DNA of 64,000 nucleotides, from NCBI GenBank assembly GCA_003577305.1, contig QEVL01000003.1, positions 62,001 through 126,000 of the forward strand, read 5' to 3'. Within the stretch, counting starts at the first letter, position 1. Each line of letters opens with the position of its first letter. The DNA is from Burkholderiales bacterium (GTDB lineage: Bacteria > Pseudomonadota > Gammaproteobacteria > Burkholderiales > Burkholderiaceae_E). The translations under genes and the position numbers were made by a program. The notes under the pieces were generated by a model, which was not told the DNA's origin, made no database searches, and saw nothing but the letters and a program-made list of their open reading frames with translations. Below, piece after piece: positions 11,682 through 21,409 of this stretch.

Positions 11682-13993
11682 CACTCGTAGCCGAAGTAGC
11701 GCGACGGCAGTTCGGGCCGTTCGTAGGGCAGGCGGTAGCCCGGGATGTTCCGCCGCAATATACCAAAGGGGTCGGAGCCGATCCGGGCCAGACCCTTGAG
11801 CTCGAGCTGCAGGAAGAAGGCGGTCGTGGAGTGGCCCTGCGCCGTGCGGAAACGCTGCAGCACGAAGCTCGTTCCCCAGCAGCACGAACTGTACTCGACT
11901 CCGAGCACGGCCTCGATGAGGCCGCGCTCGTTGGGCACCCGGCTGATCGGGTCGACCCCCGTGCCGAGGAACGAGTAGTTCAGCCGGCCGAGCATGACCC
12001 AGCGCGGCGCGACCGGCCAGCGCCACGAGGTGTCGAGCTGGCCGAGTTCGTCGCGCCGGTAGCGCAGGCCCAGGTTCAGGATCCGCCCGTCTTCGGGCAG
12101 ATAGCGCCACAGCGCCGAGAACCGCGGAATGTCGCCATCGCGCACGCTGTACTGCAGGCCGCTGTCGAAGCTCATGCCGCCGCCGAGTTCGCCGGCGGCC
12201 GCCAGCAGCAGGTCGGAGCGTTCATCGGTGCGCGGCGGGATCCCGGGAATCGCGACGCGCTGCTTCGAGAAATACAGGCGCTGGCCCACTGCGAAGCGGA
12301 AGCGCTCGGCGCCGCTGGCCGGGTCGATGACCCGGGAGACCGCGGCCGCGGTGAGCTGGTCGACGTCGGCGATGCGATCGTTGCCGACGAAAGTGTTCTC
12401 GGAGAACAGCTGCGCGAAGTTGAAGTCGGCCACGGTCGTGTCGAACACCGGGATCCGCGACTGGTCGCGGTACGCGGTACGCACGTAGAACAGCCGCGGC
12501 TCGAGCGTCTGGGTCACGTCACTGCCGAAGAAACGCGCCGGGCGCTCGAACACCATGCCCGAGTCGACCGACCAGGTGGGCACCACCCGGCTGCTCGATT
12601 GCGGCAACGCGCCCGCGTCGACCAGCTGGTAGCTGCTGGCGTGCAGCGAAGCTTTCGGAATGATCGACCAGCCTGGCCGCACGATCGGAAAGCTCAGCTG
12701 CGGATTGGCCACCACCCGCCAGCCTTCGACCATTCCCGTGGTCGGGGCGCCGAATCGCGTGGCGTCGAGCAACGTGTCGAGATCGAAGCCCCCCACGTCG
12801 CGCAGCGTGTTGCGCAACTGCACCTGCGGCACGCGCTCGTACGGCCCCGGCCGGGCATCGAGGATCGCCTGCCAGGTCTGCACGCTGAACAGCATCGACC
12901 AGTTGCCGTCGAGCGATCGCGACGCGTTGAACACGCGCGGCAGCACGCGCTCCGAGCTGCTCAGGATCGAGCGCGAGTAGTCGATGAAGTAGTCGTCGTC
13001 GGACACCCCGCGCACCAGCCAGTTGCCGCCCCAGCCGTTCCAGTTGGTGAAGCTGTTCTGGAAGCCGTAGAAGTAGCGGGTGCTTCCGGTCTTCGGGTCC
13101 GAAGGGTTCATGTCGAACCGGAAGCTGCCGAAATACGAGGGCTCGAGATAGCGGAACTCGCCGCCGAGCTGCACGCCACGCCTTACGCTGATGCCGGGAT
13201 AGAAAGTGAAATCGCGGTTCGGCGCGATGTTCCAGTAGTACGGCACCACCACCTCGCCGCCGCTGCGCGAGTTCATCGACAGCGACGGCGCGAGGAAGCC
13301 GCTGCGTCGCTCGTCGGTGAGCGGGAAAGCGAACACCGGGGCGCCGAGAATCCTCAGGCCCTTGAAGTACAGGCTCGCCGATCGCCCGGTGCCTTCGTCC
13401 GACGCCTCGTCGATCGTCAGCGTCTCGCTCGTGAGCACCCAGTCGGGATTGTCGGGTTCGCAGGTGGTGTACGTGGCGCGATGCAGCTGCGTGAGATCGT
13501 GGCCGAGAAAGTCGATCCGCCCGGCGCGCCCGCGCCCGCCGTACTGGCCCAGGTAGTAGCTCGGCGTCTCGAACCATCCCTGGTTCGCATCGAGCTTCAG
13601 CAGCAGTTGCGGACCGGTGAAGAGGTTGCCCCCGCGCGCGATGCGCACGTCGCCGACGGCCACCACCTCGTCGTCGGGGTCGTAATAGGTGAGACGGTCG
13701 GCGCGGATCACGGTGCCCGCCTTGCGCAGTTCCGCGTCGCCCTCGAGCGTGGTTTCGCGTCCGGTACGCCCGGACAGGCGGTCGCCGCGCCCGAACACCG
13801 GACGGCCTTCACGCACCCGGGCGCGCTCCTCGCCGAGCCTGGGGTCGAGCTTCAGCGCGACCGGCTGCGCCGACCGGCCCGCCGCAGCAGCGAGCGGGTC
13901 CGCAGGCTGCGCTGCGGCGACCCCGGCCGCGAGCAGCCCGGCGAACAGGCTCGCAGCGTGCGCGGGGGTCGTGCGAAAACGTGGCCGGCGCAT
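11681..13993 (-). CDS. lptD: LPS-assembly outer-membrane protein LptD
   Basis: Outer-membrane beta-barrel translocon that with LptE inserts LPS into the outer leaflet. N-terminal signal peptide (AASLFAGLLAAGVAAAQ), a periplasmic OstA/LptA-like beta-jellyroll ('LRKAGTVIRADRLTYYDPDDE'-type repeats around residues 75-160) and a large C-terminal barrel rich in aromatic strands. 770 aa. ATG 13993 is selected because it starts a good signal peptide; the frame is open to 14134. First gene of the lptD-surA-rsmA operon, divergent from amgK. Confidence 0.94.
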   Translation of the reverse strand: MRRPRFRTTPAHAASLFAGLLAAGVAAAQPADPLAAAAGRSAQPVALKLDPRLGEERARVREGRPVFGRGDRLSGRTGRETTLEGDAELRKAGTVIRADRLTYYDPDDEVVAVGDVRIARGGNLFTGPQLLLKLDANQGWFETPSYYLGQYGGRGRAGRIDFLGHDLTQLHRATYTTCEPDNPDWVLTSETLTIDEASDEGTGRSASLYFKGLRILGAPVFAFPLTDERRSGFLAPSLSMNSRSGGEVVVPYYWNIAPNRDFTFYPGISVRRGVQLGGEFRYLEPSYFGSFRFDMNPSDPKTGSTRYFYGFQNSFTNWNGWGGNWLVRGVSDDDYFIDYSRSILSSSERVLPRVFNASRSLDGNWSMLFSVQTWQAILDARPGPYERVPQVQLRNTLRDVGGFDLDTLLDATRFGAPTTGMVEGWRVVANPQLSFPIVRPGWSIIPKASLHASSYQLVDAGALPQSSSRVVPTWSVDSGMVFERPARFFGSDVTQTLEPRLFYVRTAYRDQSRIPVFDTTVADFNFAQLFSENTFVGNDRIADVDQLTAAAVSRVIDPASGAERFRFAVGQRLYFSKQRVAIPGIPPRTDERSDLLLAAAGELGGGMSFDSGLQYSVRDGDIPRFSALWRYLPEDGRILNLGLRYRRDELGQLDTSWRWPVAPRWVMLGRLNYSFLGTGVDPISRVPNERGLIEAVLGVEYSSCCWGTSFVLQRFRTAQGHSTTAFFLQLELKGLARIGSDPFGILRRNIPGYRLPYERPELPSRYFGYE

Positions 13994-14098
13994 GTGTCGC
14001 GCATTGGGTGGCGCGACGGAGCGCGCGGCGGTTCGATGGGAAAGCCGGTTCGATCGGGCCCGCCAACGACAGCCGGCGGTCGCGAGCGGCTGTCGACT

Positions 14099-14104
14099 AT
14101 TATA
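14099..14104 (-). promoter_or_regulatory. Candidate -10 box of lptD-surA-rsmA
   Basis: On the minus strand this reads TATAAT, a consensus sigma70 -10, about 105 bp upstream of the lptD ATG in the 139-bp lptD/amgK divergent region. The same A/T patch reads TATTAT on the plus strand (14098-14103) and may also serve amgK. No good -35 is visible for either direction. Confidence 0.4.
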
Positions 14105-14132
14105 CGGACTGCCTTTCGCGCGCATCCCCCGC

Positions 14133-15188
14133 ATGACGCCTTCTTCCCACGATTCCCGGCTCGCCGAACTGCGCGCCTGGCTCGCCGCGTTCGCGCCGGA
14201 GCACGGGCTCGCGCTCGAGACGATCCGGCCCGCGTCCGACGACGCCAGTTTCCGCCGCTATTTCCGCATCGACGCGTCGCGCGCCGGCGCGCCGAGCCTG
14301 GTCGCGATGGACGCGCCACCGCCGATGGAAGACTGCCGCCCCTTCGTGCACGCGGCGGGCGTCTTCGCCGCCGCCGGCGTACGCGTTCCCGCCGTGCGCG
14401 CCGCCGATCTCGAACGCGGCTTCCTGCTGCTCGACGACTTCGGCTCGACCACCTATCTGGCGCGGCTGGGTGCGCTCGACGCCAACGCCGACGCGCTGTA
14501 TCGCGACGCGATCGACGCGCTGCTCGTGCTGCAGGCGGCCAGCCGCCCCGGCGTCTTTCACGACTACGACCGCGCGCTGCTCGAACGCGAGCTCGGCCTC
14601 TTCCCCGACTGGTATCTGGCGCGTCATCGCGGCATCGCACCCGATGCCGCGATGCGCGCTCGCCTCAGCGGCGCGTTCGAGCCGCTGCTCGCGAACAACC
14701 TGGCGCAGGGCCGCGTCTACGTGCATCGCGACTACCACTCGCGCAACCTGATGCTGCTCGAAGGCGGCGCCGGTCCCGGCGTGCTCGACTTCCAGGACGC
14801 GGTCTTCGGCCCGGTCACCTACGACCTGGTCTCGCTGCTGCGCGACGCCTACGTCGCCTGGCCCGAAGAGCGCCAGCTCGACTGGGCGGCACGCTACTGG
14901 GAAGGCGCGCGCCGGCGCGCGTTGCCGGTGCCCGCCGCATTCGACGACTTCTATCGCGACTTCGAGTGGATGGGCCTGCAGCGCCACCTGAAGGTGCTCG
15001 GCATCTTCGCACGCCTGTACCACCGCGACGGCAAGGACCGCTATCTCGCCGACCTGCCGCTGGTGCTCGACTACACGCTGCGCACCGCGCGGCGCTATGG
15101 CGAATTCGACGCGCTGGCGCGGCTGATCGAAGACGTCGAGCGCCAGGCCGGCAACGCCCCGGCACGCACCGTTGGCTGCACTTTCTGA
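14133..15188 (+). CDS. amgK: N-acetylmuramate/N-acetylglucosamine anomeric kinase AmgK
   Basis: Aminoglycoside-phosphotransferase-fold sugar kinase of the MurNAc recycling route that bypasses de novo UDP-MurNAc synthesis. Kinase catalytic loop VHRDYHSRNLMLL (H-x-D-x4-N) and Mg2+ motif VLDFQDAVFGPVTYDL are intact. 351 aa. Pairing with the adjacent nucleotidyltransferase (murU, 16 bp after the stop) is diagnostic for the AmgK-MurU pathway described in Pseudomonas. ATG 14133 gives the normal N-terminus. Divergent from lptD. Confidence 0.88.
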   Translation: MTPSSHDSRLAELRAWLAAFAPEHGLALETIRPASDDASFRRYFRIDASRAGAPSLVAMDAPPPMEDCRPFVHAAGVFAAAGVRVPAVRAADLERGFLLLDDFGSTTYLARLGALDANADALYRDAIDALLVLQAASRPGVFHDYDRALLERELGLFPDWYLARHRGIAPDAAMRARLSGAFEPLLANNLAQGRVYVHRDYHSRNLMLLEGGAGPGVLDFQDAVFGPVTYDLVSLLRDAYVAWPEERQLDWAARYWEGARRRALPVPAAFDDFYRDFEWMGLQRHLKVLGIFARLYHRDGKDRYLADLPLVLDYTLRTARRYGEFDALARLIEDVERQAGNAPARTVGCTF

Positions 15189-15204
15189 CGCAGCCCGGCC
15201 GCCG

Positions 15205-15909
15205 ATGCGCGCGATGATCCTGGCCGCGGGCCGCGGCGAACGCATGCGCCCGCTCACCGACAGCTGCCCGAAGCCGCTGTTGCGCGCCGGCGGGCGCGCG
15301 CTGATCGAGTGGCAGCTGCTGGCGCTGCGACGCGCCGGTTTCGTCGACGTCGTGATCAACCACGCGCACCTGGGCGCGATGATCGAGCAGGCGCTCGGCG
15401 ACGGCAGTCGCTGGGGCCTGCGCATCCGGTATTCGCCCGAGCGCGAAGCGCTGGAGACCGCCGGCGGGATCGCCAGTGCGCTGCCGCTGCTCGGCGACGG
15501 CCCCTTCCTGGTCATGGCCGGCGACGTGCACACCGACTTCGACCCGGCGCGCGCACTGACGATCGGGTCGCAGATGCGTGCCGCCGGCCTCGCCGCCTGG
15601 TGTGTGCTGGTCGACAACCCGCCCCATCACGCAGACGGCGATTTCGCGCTTCGCGACGGGCGCCTCGTCGCCGACGCAGCGTCGCGGCTCACGTTCAGCG
15701 GCATCGGCGTCTATCGGGCGACGCTGTTCGACGGCGTGGGCGCCGGCACGAAGGCGCCGTTGGCACCGCTGCTGCGCGAGGCGGCGCGTTGCGGCGTGGC
15801 CGGCGCGGAGTACCACGGCGGTCACTGGACCGACGCGGGTACGCCGCAGCGTCTGGCCGAACTCGATGCACAATTGATGCAGCAGGTGCAGCAGCGCAGC
15901 GGCGCCTGA
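15205..15909 (+). CDS. murU: N-acetylmuramate alpha-1-phosphate uridylyltransferase MurU
   Basis: Sugar-nucleotide transferase making UDP-MurNAc from MurNAc-1-phosphate in cell-wall recycling. N-terminal pyrophosphorylase signature MILAAGRGERMRPLTDSCPKPLL, then 'VINHAHLG', 'ETAGGI' and 'VMAGDVHTDF' (metal-binding Asp). 234 aa, typical for MurU and shorter than GlmU-type enzymes. ATG 15205 chosen; a TTG at 15172 would overlap amgK. Function rests on family plus the amgK neighbour. Confidence 0.88.
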   Translation: MRAMILAAGRGERMRPLTDSCPKPLLRAGGRALIEWQLLALRRAGFVDVVINHAHLGAMIEQALGDGSRWGLRIRYSPEREALETAGGIASALPLLGDGPFLVMAGDVHTDFDPARALTIGSQMRAAGLAAWCVLVDNPPHHADGDFALRDGRLVADAASRLTFSGIGVYRATLFDGVGAGTKAPLAPLLREAARCGVAGAEYHGGHWTDAGTPQRLAELDAQLMQQVQQRSGA

Positions 15910-15921
15910 ACGAGGATCCCG

Positions 15922-17313
15922 ATGCTTCCCTACGTCACCCGCCGGCAGAGACTGGCCGAAGCGATGCGCGCCCAGGGCGGCGGCGTGGCCGTCGCCTTCA
16001 CCGCACCCGAGGTCATCCGCAACCGCGACAGCGAGTACCCGTACCGCTGGGACAGCTACTTCTACTACCTCACCGGATTCCCGGAGCCCGAGTCCGCGAT
16101 CGTGCTGGTCGCCGACGGCGACGCCGGCGAGTCGATCCTCTTCTGCCGCGACAGGAACGAGGAGCGCGAGACCTGGGACGGTTTTCGCTTCGGACCCGAG
16201 GCCGCGCGCGAGCGCTTCGGTTTCGACCGCAGCCTGCCTTTCGCGAGCCTGGACGAGGAACTGCCGAAGCTGCTCGCCGACCGGCCGACACTGTGGTACG
16301 CACTCGGCAGCGACGAAGCGCTCGATGCCCGCGTGCACCGCTGGCTCGGCGCGGTGCGCGCACAGGCACGCGCGGGCGTGGCCGCACCGGCGCGCGCCTT
16401 CGATCTGCGCGCGGTGCTCGACGAGATGCGGCTGGTCAAGGACCAGCACGAGATCGCCACGATGCGCCGCGCGGCGCAGATCTCGGCGGCCGCCCACGTG
16501 CGCGCGATGCGCGCCACGCGCCCGGGTTGCCACGAATACGAGATCGAGGCGGAGCTGCTTCACGAGTTCCGCCGCAACGGCTCGCAGTCTCCGGCCTACG
16601 GCTCGATCGTGGCGGGAGGACGCAACGCCTGCGTGCTGCACTACCGCACCAACGACGCCAGGCTGGCCGACGGCGAGTTGCTACTGATCGACGCCGGCTG
16701 CGAACTCGACGGATATGCCTCCGACATCACACGCACTTTCCCGGTCGGTGGCCGCTTCAGCGGCCCGCAGCGCACGCTCTACGAGATCGTGCTCGGGGCG
16801 CAGCGCGCGGCGATCGACGCGACACGCCCGGGCGCGCGCTTCATCGAGCCGCATGAGGCCGCGGTGCGCGTGCTCGCGCAAGGCATGATCGACTGCGGGC
16901 TGCTCGCGGGCAGCCTCGACGGCGTGATCGAATCCGGCGCCTACAGGCGCTTCTACATGCACCGCACCAGCCACTGGCTCGGCATGGACGTGCACGACTG
17001 CGGCGACTACCGCGAGCCCGGCGCCCCGGCGCCGGCCGCAGCCACCCCGGCGGGCGCTGCCGAGCCGGCCGCGGCCACGCAGCCCGCAGCACCCGCCGGC
17101 AGCGGCAGGCCGTGGCGCGTGCTCGCGCCCGGCATGGTGCTGACGGTCGAGCCCGGCATCTACGTGCGCGCCGCCGACGACGTGCCCGCAGCGTACCGCG
17201 ACATCGGCATCCGCATCGAGGACGACGCTCTGGTCACCGCGTCGGGCTGCGAGATCATCACCATCGACGCGCCCAGGAGCGTCGACGACATCGAGGCTCT
17301 GATGCGCGGATGA
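15922..17313 (+). CDS. pepP: Xaa-Pro aminopeptidase P
   Basis: Dinuclear Mn2+ aminopeptidase releasing N-terminal residues before proline. N-terminal creatinase-like domain (to about residue 165), then a pita-bread catalytic domain with the ligands in place: Asp pair in 'LLIDAGCELDGYASDITRTF', His in 'HRTSHWLGMDVHDCG', Glu in 'LTVEPGIY' and Glu in 'IRIEDDAL'. 463 aa. Unusual is an Ala/Pro-rich insert of about 29 residues (368-396) between the active-site His loop and the PGMVLTVEPG strand. Stop overlaps the next gene by 4 bp (ATGA), giving a pepP-ubiH-like pair. Confidence 0.93.
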   Translation: MLPYVTRRQRLAEAMRAQGGGVAVAFTAPEVIRNRDSEYPYRWDSYFYYLTGFPEPESAIVLVADGDAGESILFCRDRNEERETWDGFRFGPEAARERFGFDRSLPFASLDEELPKLLADRPTLWYALGSDEALDARVHRWLGAVRAQARAGVAAPARAFDLRAVLDEMRLVKDQHEIATMRRAAQISAAAHVRAMRATRPGCHEYEIEAELLHEFRRNGSQSPAYGSIVAGGRNACVLHYRTNDARLADGELLLIDAGCELDGYASDITRTFPVGGRFSGPQRTLYEIVLGAQRAAIDATRPGARFIEPHEAAVRVLAQGMIDCGLLAGSLDGVIESGAYRRFYMHRTSHWLGMDVHDCGDYREPGAPAPAAATPAGAAEPAAATQPAAPAGSGRPWRVLAPGMVLTVEPGIYVRAADDVPAAYRDIGIRIEDDALVTASGCEIITIDAPRSVDDIEALMRG

Positions 17314-18398
17314 ATGCTGCCCGAACCGCCGTGCGCATCGAGGGGCGCGGCCCGGTCGCGATGGCGCTCGCGCTGTTCCTCGGGCGGCAGGGCTTCGGTC
17401 CCGACTCGACCCTGGCCGACCCGGTTCCGGACGAGCTTCCGGCCTGGCTGTCGTCGCGTGCGATCGCGCTGTCGCTGGGCAGCTGGCAACTGCTGTCGCG
17501 GGTGGCCACGCTGCCCGCGGCGGCGCCCATCCTGCAGGTGGAGGTGTCAATGCGCGGGCGCTCGGGACGCACACGCATGCGGTCCGCCGACCTGCACGCG
17601 CCGGCGCTCGGTTATGTGCTGCGCTACGGATCGCTGCACCGCGCGCTGGCCGGCGCACTGTCGGCGCGGCAGGCCGGTGCCACGTCCGGCGAGAGCGCCG
17701 GCGCCGATGCCGCGCTCACCGTGATCGCCGATGGCGAGCCCGGCGCGGCCTCGAAGCTGCGCGATTTCGGCCAGACCGCGCTGCTCGCCGAAGTCGTGGC
17801 CGAACGCGAAGGCCACGGCACTGCGTTCGAGCGCTTCACCGACGAAGGGCCGCTTGCACTGCTGCCGCTGCCGCAGCCACTGCGCCACGCGCTCGTCTGG
17901 TGCGGGCATCCCGACGAGTCCGCACGGCGCGCCGCGCTCGGGGCGCGGGCGTTCGAGGCCGAGTTGGGCACCGCCTTCGGCAGCGCGCTCGGCGCACTGC
18001 GGCTCGACAGCGAGCGCGTGCTTGCGCCCCTGCAGCGCAAGGTGCGCACTGCCGTCGACGAGACCGGCCGCATCGCGATCGGCAACGCAGCGCAGGCGCT
18101 GCATCCGGTGGCCGGTCAGGGCCTGAACCTCGGACTGCGCGACGCCTTCGAGCTCGCCGCGCTGCTCGGACAATGGCACGCGAGCGGCCGTGCGCTCGCC
18201 GACGCCGCGGCCGCCTTCGCACGTGCGCGCCGTGCCGATCGCGCGCTCACGGTCGCGCTCACCGACACGCTCGCGCAGGCATTCACCTGGTCCGCGGTCG
18301 CGCGCCTGGAGTCGCTGGCGCTCGGCACGCTCGACATGGTCGCGCCCGTGCGCAACCGCTTCGCCGCCTCGCTGATGTTCGGGCTGCGCCGCGTTTGA
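17310..18398 (+). CDS. UbiH/UbiF-family FAD-dependent ubiquinone hydroxylase, compact form
   Basis: Flavoprotein monooxygenase of the ubiquinone-ring hydroxylation family; adjacency to pepP matches the classic pepP-ubiH arrangement. Seen: 'SSRAIALSLGSWQLL' early, and a C-terminal 'IGNAAQALHPVAGQGLNLGLRD' segment that aligns with the family's GDAAH-P-x-GQG-x-N-x-G-x-D FAD motif. Two deviations: the N-terminal dinucleotide loop reads GRGPVA rather than GGGPxG, and the conserved GD is GN. At 362 aa it is about 30-40 residues shorter than typical because the region after the first helix is reduced. Which ring position it hydroxylates cannot be told. Confidence 0.8.
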   Translation: MNAARTAVRIEGRGPVAMALALFLGRQGFGPDSTLADPVPDELPAWLSSRAIALSLGSWQLLSRVATLPAAAPILQVEVSMRGRSGRTRMRSADLHAPALGYVLRYGSLHRALAGALSARQAGATSGESAGADAALTVIADGEPGAASKLRDFGQTALLAEVVAEREGHGTAFERFTDEGPLALLPLPQPLRHALVWCGHPDESARRAALGARAFEAELGTAFGSALGALRLDSERVLAPLQRKVRTAVDETGRIAIGNAAQALHPVAGQGLNLGLRDAFELAALLGQWHASGRALADAAAAFARARRADRALTVALTDTLAQAFTWSAVARLESLALGTLDMVAPVRNRFAASLMFGLRRV

Positions 18399-18492
18399 AC
18401 CTTCCGGGCCGCTTTCCGGCCGCGTCCTTCACCGAGCGTCTCTTTTTGCGGTCTTGCTGGCCTGCACACTACTTGGGCAGCGGCCTTTTCGA

Positions 18493-18498
18493 TAAAAT
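18493..18498 (+). promoter_or_regulatory. Candidate -10 element for dusB-fis-purH
   Basis: TAAAAT (within GATAAAAT) lies 40 bp before dusB in the 139-bp gap after the ubiH-like gene. Upstream TTGGGC at 18473-18478 is only 14 bp away, so -35 pairing is uncertain. Confidence 0.35.
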
Positions 18499-18537
18499 CG
18501 CGCTCCCCTTCCCAGCTCTCCGAATTCCCTCTCCGCG

Positions 18538-19566
18538 ATGTCCACGGCTGCCATGAAGCTCGGCCCGCACGCACTGCGCAACCGCGTGTTCGTGGCACCG
18601 ATGGCAGGCGTCACCGACCGCCCGTTCCGGCAGTTGTGCAAGCGACTGGGCGCCGGCTATGCGGTTTCCGAAATGGCCGCGTCGAATCCGCGACTGTGGG
18701 CGAGCGTCAAGACTTCGCGGCGCACCGATCACGCGGGCGAGGCCGAACCCAGGGCAGTGCAGATCGCCGGCTCCGATCCGGCGATGATGGCCGAGGCCGC
18801 GCGCCACAACGTCGAGCGCGGCGCGCAGATCATCGACATCAACATGGGCTGTCCGGCCAGGAAGGTCTGCAGCGTGGCGGCAGGCTCCGCGCTGATGGCC
18901 GACGAGCCGCTGGCGATCGCGATCGTCGAGGCGGTCGTGCGCGCGGTCGACGTGCCGGTCACGGTCAAGATGCGCACCGGTCCGACGCCTGCCTCGCGCA
19001 ACGCGGTGCGGCTCGCGCGCGCCTTCGAGTCCGCCGGCGCCGCGATGCTCGCCGTGCACGGGCGCAGCCGGGCGTGCGCGTTCGGCGGCCGCGCCGAGTA
19101 CGCGACGATCGCCGAGGTCAAGGCGACAGTGTCCATCCCCGTGGTCGCCAACGGCGACATCGATTCACCGCAGGCTGCGCGCGACGTGTTGCGCGCTACC
19201 GGCGCCGACGCGGTGATGATCGGTCGTGCCGCCCAGGGCAGGCCCTGGATCTTCGGCCAGGTCGTCCACTTCCTGGAAACGGGCGAGCTGCTCGCCGAGC
19301 CCGACGACGCGGCGATCGCGGCACTGCTGCGCGAGCACCTTCTCGATCACTACGCCTTTCACGGCGAGGAGCGCGGCGTTCGCAGCGCACGCAGGCACCT
19401 CGGCTGGTACCTGTCGGGCCGCCCGGGCGCGCGCCGGTTCCTCGCGATCTTCAATGCGCTGGACACCGCCGAGGCCCAACTCGCCGCGGCCGAAGCCTTC
19501 CTTGCGCCAACCGGCCGCCTCGGCGCGGCCAACGACACCCAGTTCCTGCGGAGCCACGCAGCATGA
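18538..19566 (+). CDS. dusB: tRNA-dihydrouridine synthase B
   Basis: FMN-dependent reductase forming dihydrouridine in tRNA, TIM-barrel fold. Visible signatures: '[13 protein letters not shown]', '[12 protein letters not shown]' with the catalytic Cys, 'VKMRTGP', '[13 protein letters not shown]' and '[14 protein letters not shown]'. 342 aa. The stop overlaps the fis start by 4 bp; dusB-fis co-transcription is the conserved proteobacterial arrangement. Confidence 0.95.
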   Translation: MSTAAMKLGPHALRNRVFVAPMAGVTDRPFRQLCKRLGAGYAVSEMAASNPRLWASVKTSRRTDHAGEAEPRAVQIAGSDPAMMAEAARHNVERGAQIIDINMGCPARKVCSVAAGSALMADEPLAIAIVEAVVRAVDVPVTVKMRTGPTPASRNAVRLARAFESAGAAMLAVHGRSRACAFGGRAEYATIAEVKATVSIPVVANGDIDSPQAARDVLRATGADAVMIGRAAQGRPWIFGQVVHFLETGELLAEPDDAAIAALLREHLLDHYAFHGEERGVRSARRHLGWYLSGRPGARRFLAIFNALDTAEAQLAAAEAFLAPTGRLGAANDTQFLRSHAA

Positions 19567-19805
19567 GCAGACAGACCGCCCTGGACGACGCAGTCGCTCG
19601 CAGCCTCGAGCGTTACTTCAACGATCTCGAGGGCACGCAGCCCAGGTCGATCTACGACATGGTGATCCGGGCGGTCGAGCGGCCGATGCTCGAAGTGGTG
19701 ATGCGCGAGGCGCACGGCAACCAGTTGCGTGCGAGCGAGATGCTTGGCATCAACCGCAACACGCTGCGCAAGAAGCTGCAGCAGCACGGAATGCTGCGCT
19801 CATGA
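19563..19805 (+). CDS. fis: Fis-family nucleoid-associated DNA-binding protein
   Basis: Small (80 aa) DNA-bending regulator. The C-terminal helix-turn-helix '[19 protein letters not shown]' is canonical. The N-terminal half is short and lacks a long acidic hairpin. Sits between dusB and purH, with 4-bp overlaps on both sides, so the three genes are translationally coupled. In E. coli the dusB-fis promoter responds strongly to growth rate; the sequence here does not show how it is controlled. Confidence 0.93.
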   Translation: MSRQTALDDAVARSLERYFNDLEGTQPRSIYDMVIRAVERPMLEVVMREAHGNQLRASEMLGINRNTLRKKLQQHGMLRS

Positions 19806-21397
19806 CCCACCCGATCCGGCGCGCGCTGATCAGCGTCTCCGACAAGTCCGGCGTCGTCGGGCTCGCGCGCGAGCTCGCCGCACTGGGCGTCGAGATCCTC
19901 TCCACCGGCGGCACCGCGAAACTGCTCGCGCAGCACCGCATTCCCGTGGTCGAGGTTGCCGACCACACGCGATTTCCCGAGATGCTCGACGGTCGCGTGA
20001 AGACGCTGCACCCGGCGATCCACGGCGGACTGCTCGCGCGCCGCGAGCTCGAGGCGCACATGGCGGCGATCGCCGCGCACGGCATCGCGCCGATCGACCT
20101 TCTCGTGGTGAACCTCTATCCGTTCGAGGCCACGGTCGCCCGCCCCGACTGCACGCTCGACGAGGCGATCGAGAACATCGACATCGGCGGCCCGGCGATG
20201 GTGCGCTCGGGCGCGAAGAACTGGCGCGGCGTGGGCGTGCTCACCGACGCGGGCCAGTATGCCGGGGCGCTCGCCGAGATCCGCGCCAGCGGCGGGCTCT
20301 CCGACCAAACCCGGTTCGCGCTGGCGGTAGCCGCCTTCGACGCGATCTCGTGCTACGACGGCGCGATCTCCGACTACCTCTCGTCGCTGCGCCCCGACGG
20401 CGGCCGCAACGAGTTCCCCGGCCAGATCAACGGGCGCTTCGTCAAGCTGCAAGACCTGCGCTACGGCGAGAACCCGCACCAGCGCGCGGCGTTCTACCGC
20501 GACCTGCACCCGGCGCCGGGTTCGCTGGTCACCGCGCGCCAGCTGCAGGGCAAGGAGCTGTCCTACAACAACATCGCCGACGCCGACGCCGCCTGGGAAT
20601 GCGTGAAGAGCTTCGACGCGCCGGCCTGCGTGATCGTCAAGCACGCCAATCCCTGCGGCGTGGCGCTCGGGACCGACCCGGCGGATGCCTACTCGCGGGC
20701 ATTCAGCACCGACCCCACCTCGGCGTTCGGCGGCATCATCGCCTTCAACCGTCCGGTCGACGGCGCGGCCGCGCGCGCGGTCTCGAAGCAGTTCGTCGAG
20801 GTGGTGCTCGCCCCCTCGTATGCCGACGAGGCGAAGCAGGTGTTCGCGGCCAGGGCCAACGCGCGCGTGCTCGAGATCTCTCTCGACGACGTCAGGCCCG
20901 ACGGCGCCACCGACCGCGAGCGCGGCCGCAATGCACAGGACTTCAAGCGCGTGGGCTCGGGCCTGCTGGTGCAAAGCGCCGACAACCGCGAGATCTCCGC
21001 GGCCGCGCTGAAGGTGGTCACGAAGCGCGCACCCACCGACGCGCAACTGCGCGACCTGCTGTTCGCCTGGCAGGTGGCCAGATACGTGAAGTCGAACGCG
21101 ATCGTCTTCTGCGGCAACGGCATGACGCTGGGCGTGGGTGCCGGCCAGATGAGCCGCATCGACTCCGCGCGCATCGCGTCGATCAAGGCGGCGAACGCCG
21201 GCCTGCTGCTCGCCGGCTCGGTGGTCGCCTCCGACGCGTTCTTTCCGTTCCGCGACGGTCTCGACGTGGTCGCCGACGTCGGCGCCACGGCAGTCATCCA
21301 GCCCGGCGGCTCGGTGCGCGACGACGAGGTCGTTGCCGCCGCCGACGAGCGCGGTGTCGCCATGGTGTTCACCGGCGTGCGCCACTTCCGGCACTAG
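19802..21397 (+). CDS. purH: Bifunctional AICAR formyltransferase / IMP cyclohydrolase
   Basis: Catalyses the last two steps of IMP synthesis. N-terminal MGS-like cyclohydrolase domain ([20 protein letters not shown], 'STGGTAKLL', '[14 protein letters not shown]') followed by the AICAR transformylase domain with the conserved 'KHANPCG' and '[16 protein letters not shown]'. 531 aa, normal. ATG 19802 overlaps the fis stop (ATGA). Confidence 0.97.
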   Translation: MTHPIRRALISVSDKSGVVGLARELAALGVEILSTGGTAKLLAQHRIPVVEVADHTRFPEMLDGRVKTLHPAIHGGLLARRELEAHMAAIAAHGIAPIDLLVVNLYPFEATVARPDCTLDEAIENIDIGGPAMVRSGAKNWRGVGVLTDAGQYAGALAEIRASGGLSDQTRFALAVAAFDAISCYDGAISDYLSSLRPDGGRNEFPGQINGRFVKLQDLRYGENPHQRAAFYRDLHPAPGSLVTARQLQGKELSYNNIADADAAWECVKSFDAPACVIVKHANPCGVALGTDPADAYSRAFSTDPTSAFGGIIAFNRPVDGAAARAVSKQFVEVVLAPSYADEAKQVFAARANARVLEISLDDVRPDGATDRERGRNAQDFKRVGSGLLVQSADNREISAAALKVVTKRAPTDAQLRDLLFAWQVARYVKSNAIVFCGNGMTLGVGAGQMSRIDSARIASIKAANAGLLLAGSVVASDAFFPFRDGLDVVADVGATAVIQPGGSVRDDEVVAAADERGVAMVFTGVRHFRH

Positions 21398-21409
21398 GGT
21401 CGGTTCAGG

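Noticed and set aside
11549-15217. 1222-codon plus-strand frame across surA, lptD and amgK
   Set aside because: Spans three recognised genes on other frames and shows no protein motif; explained by lack of stop codons in GC-rich DNA.
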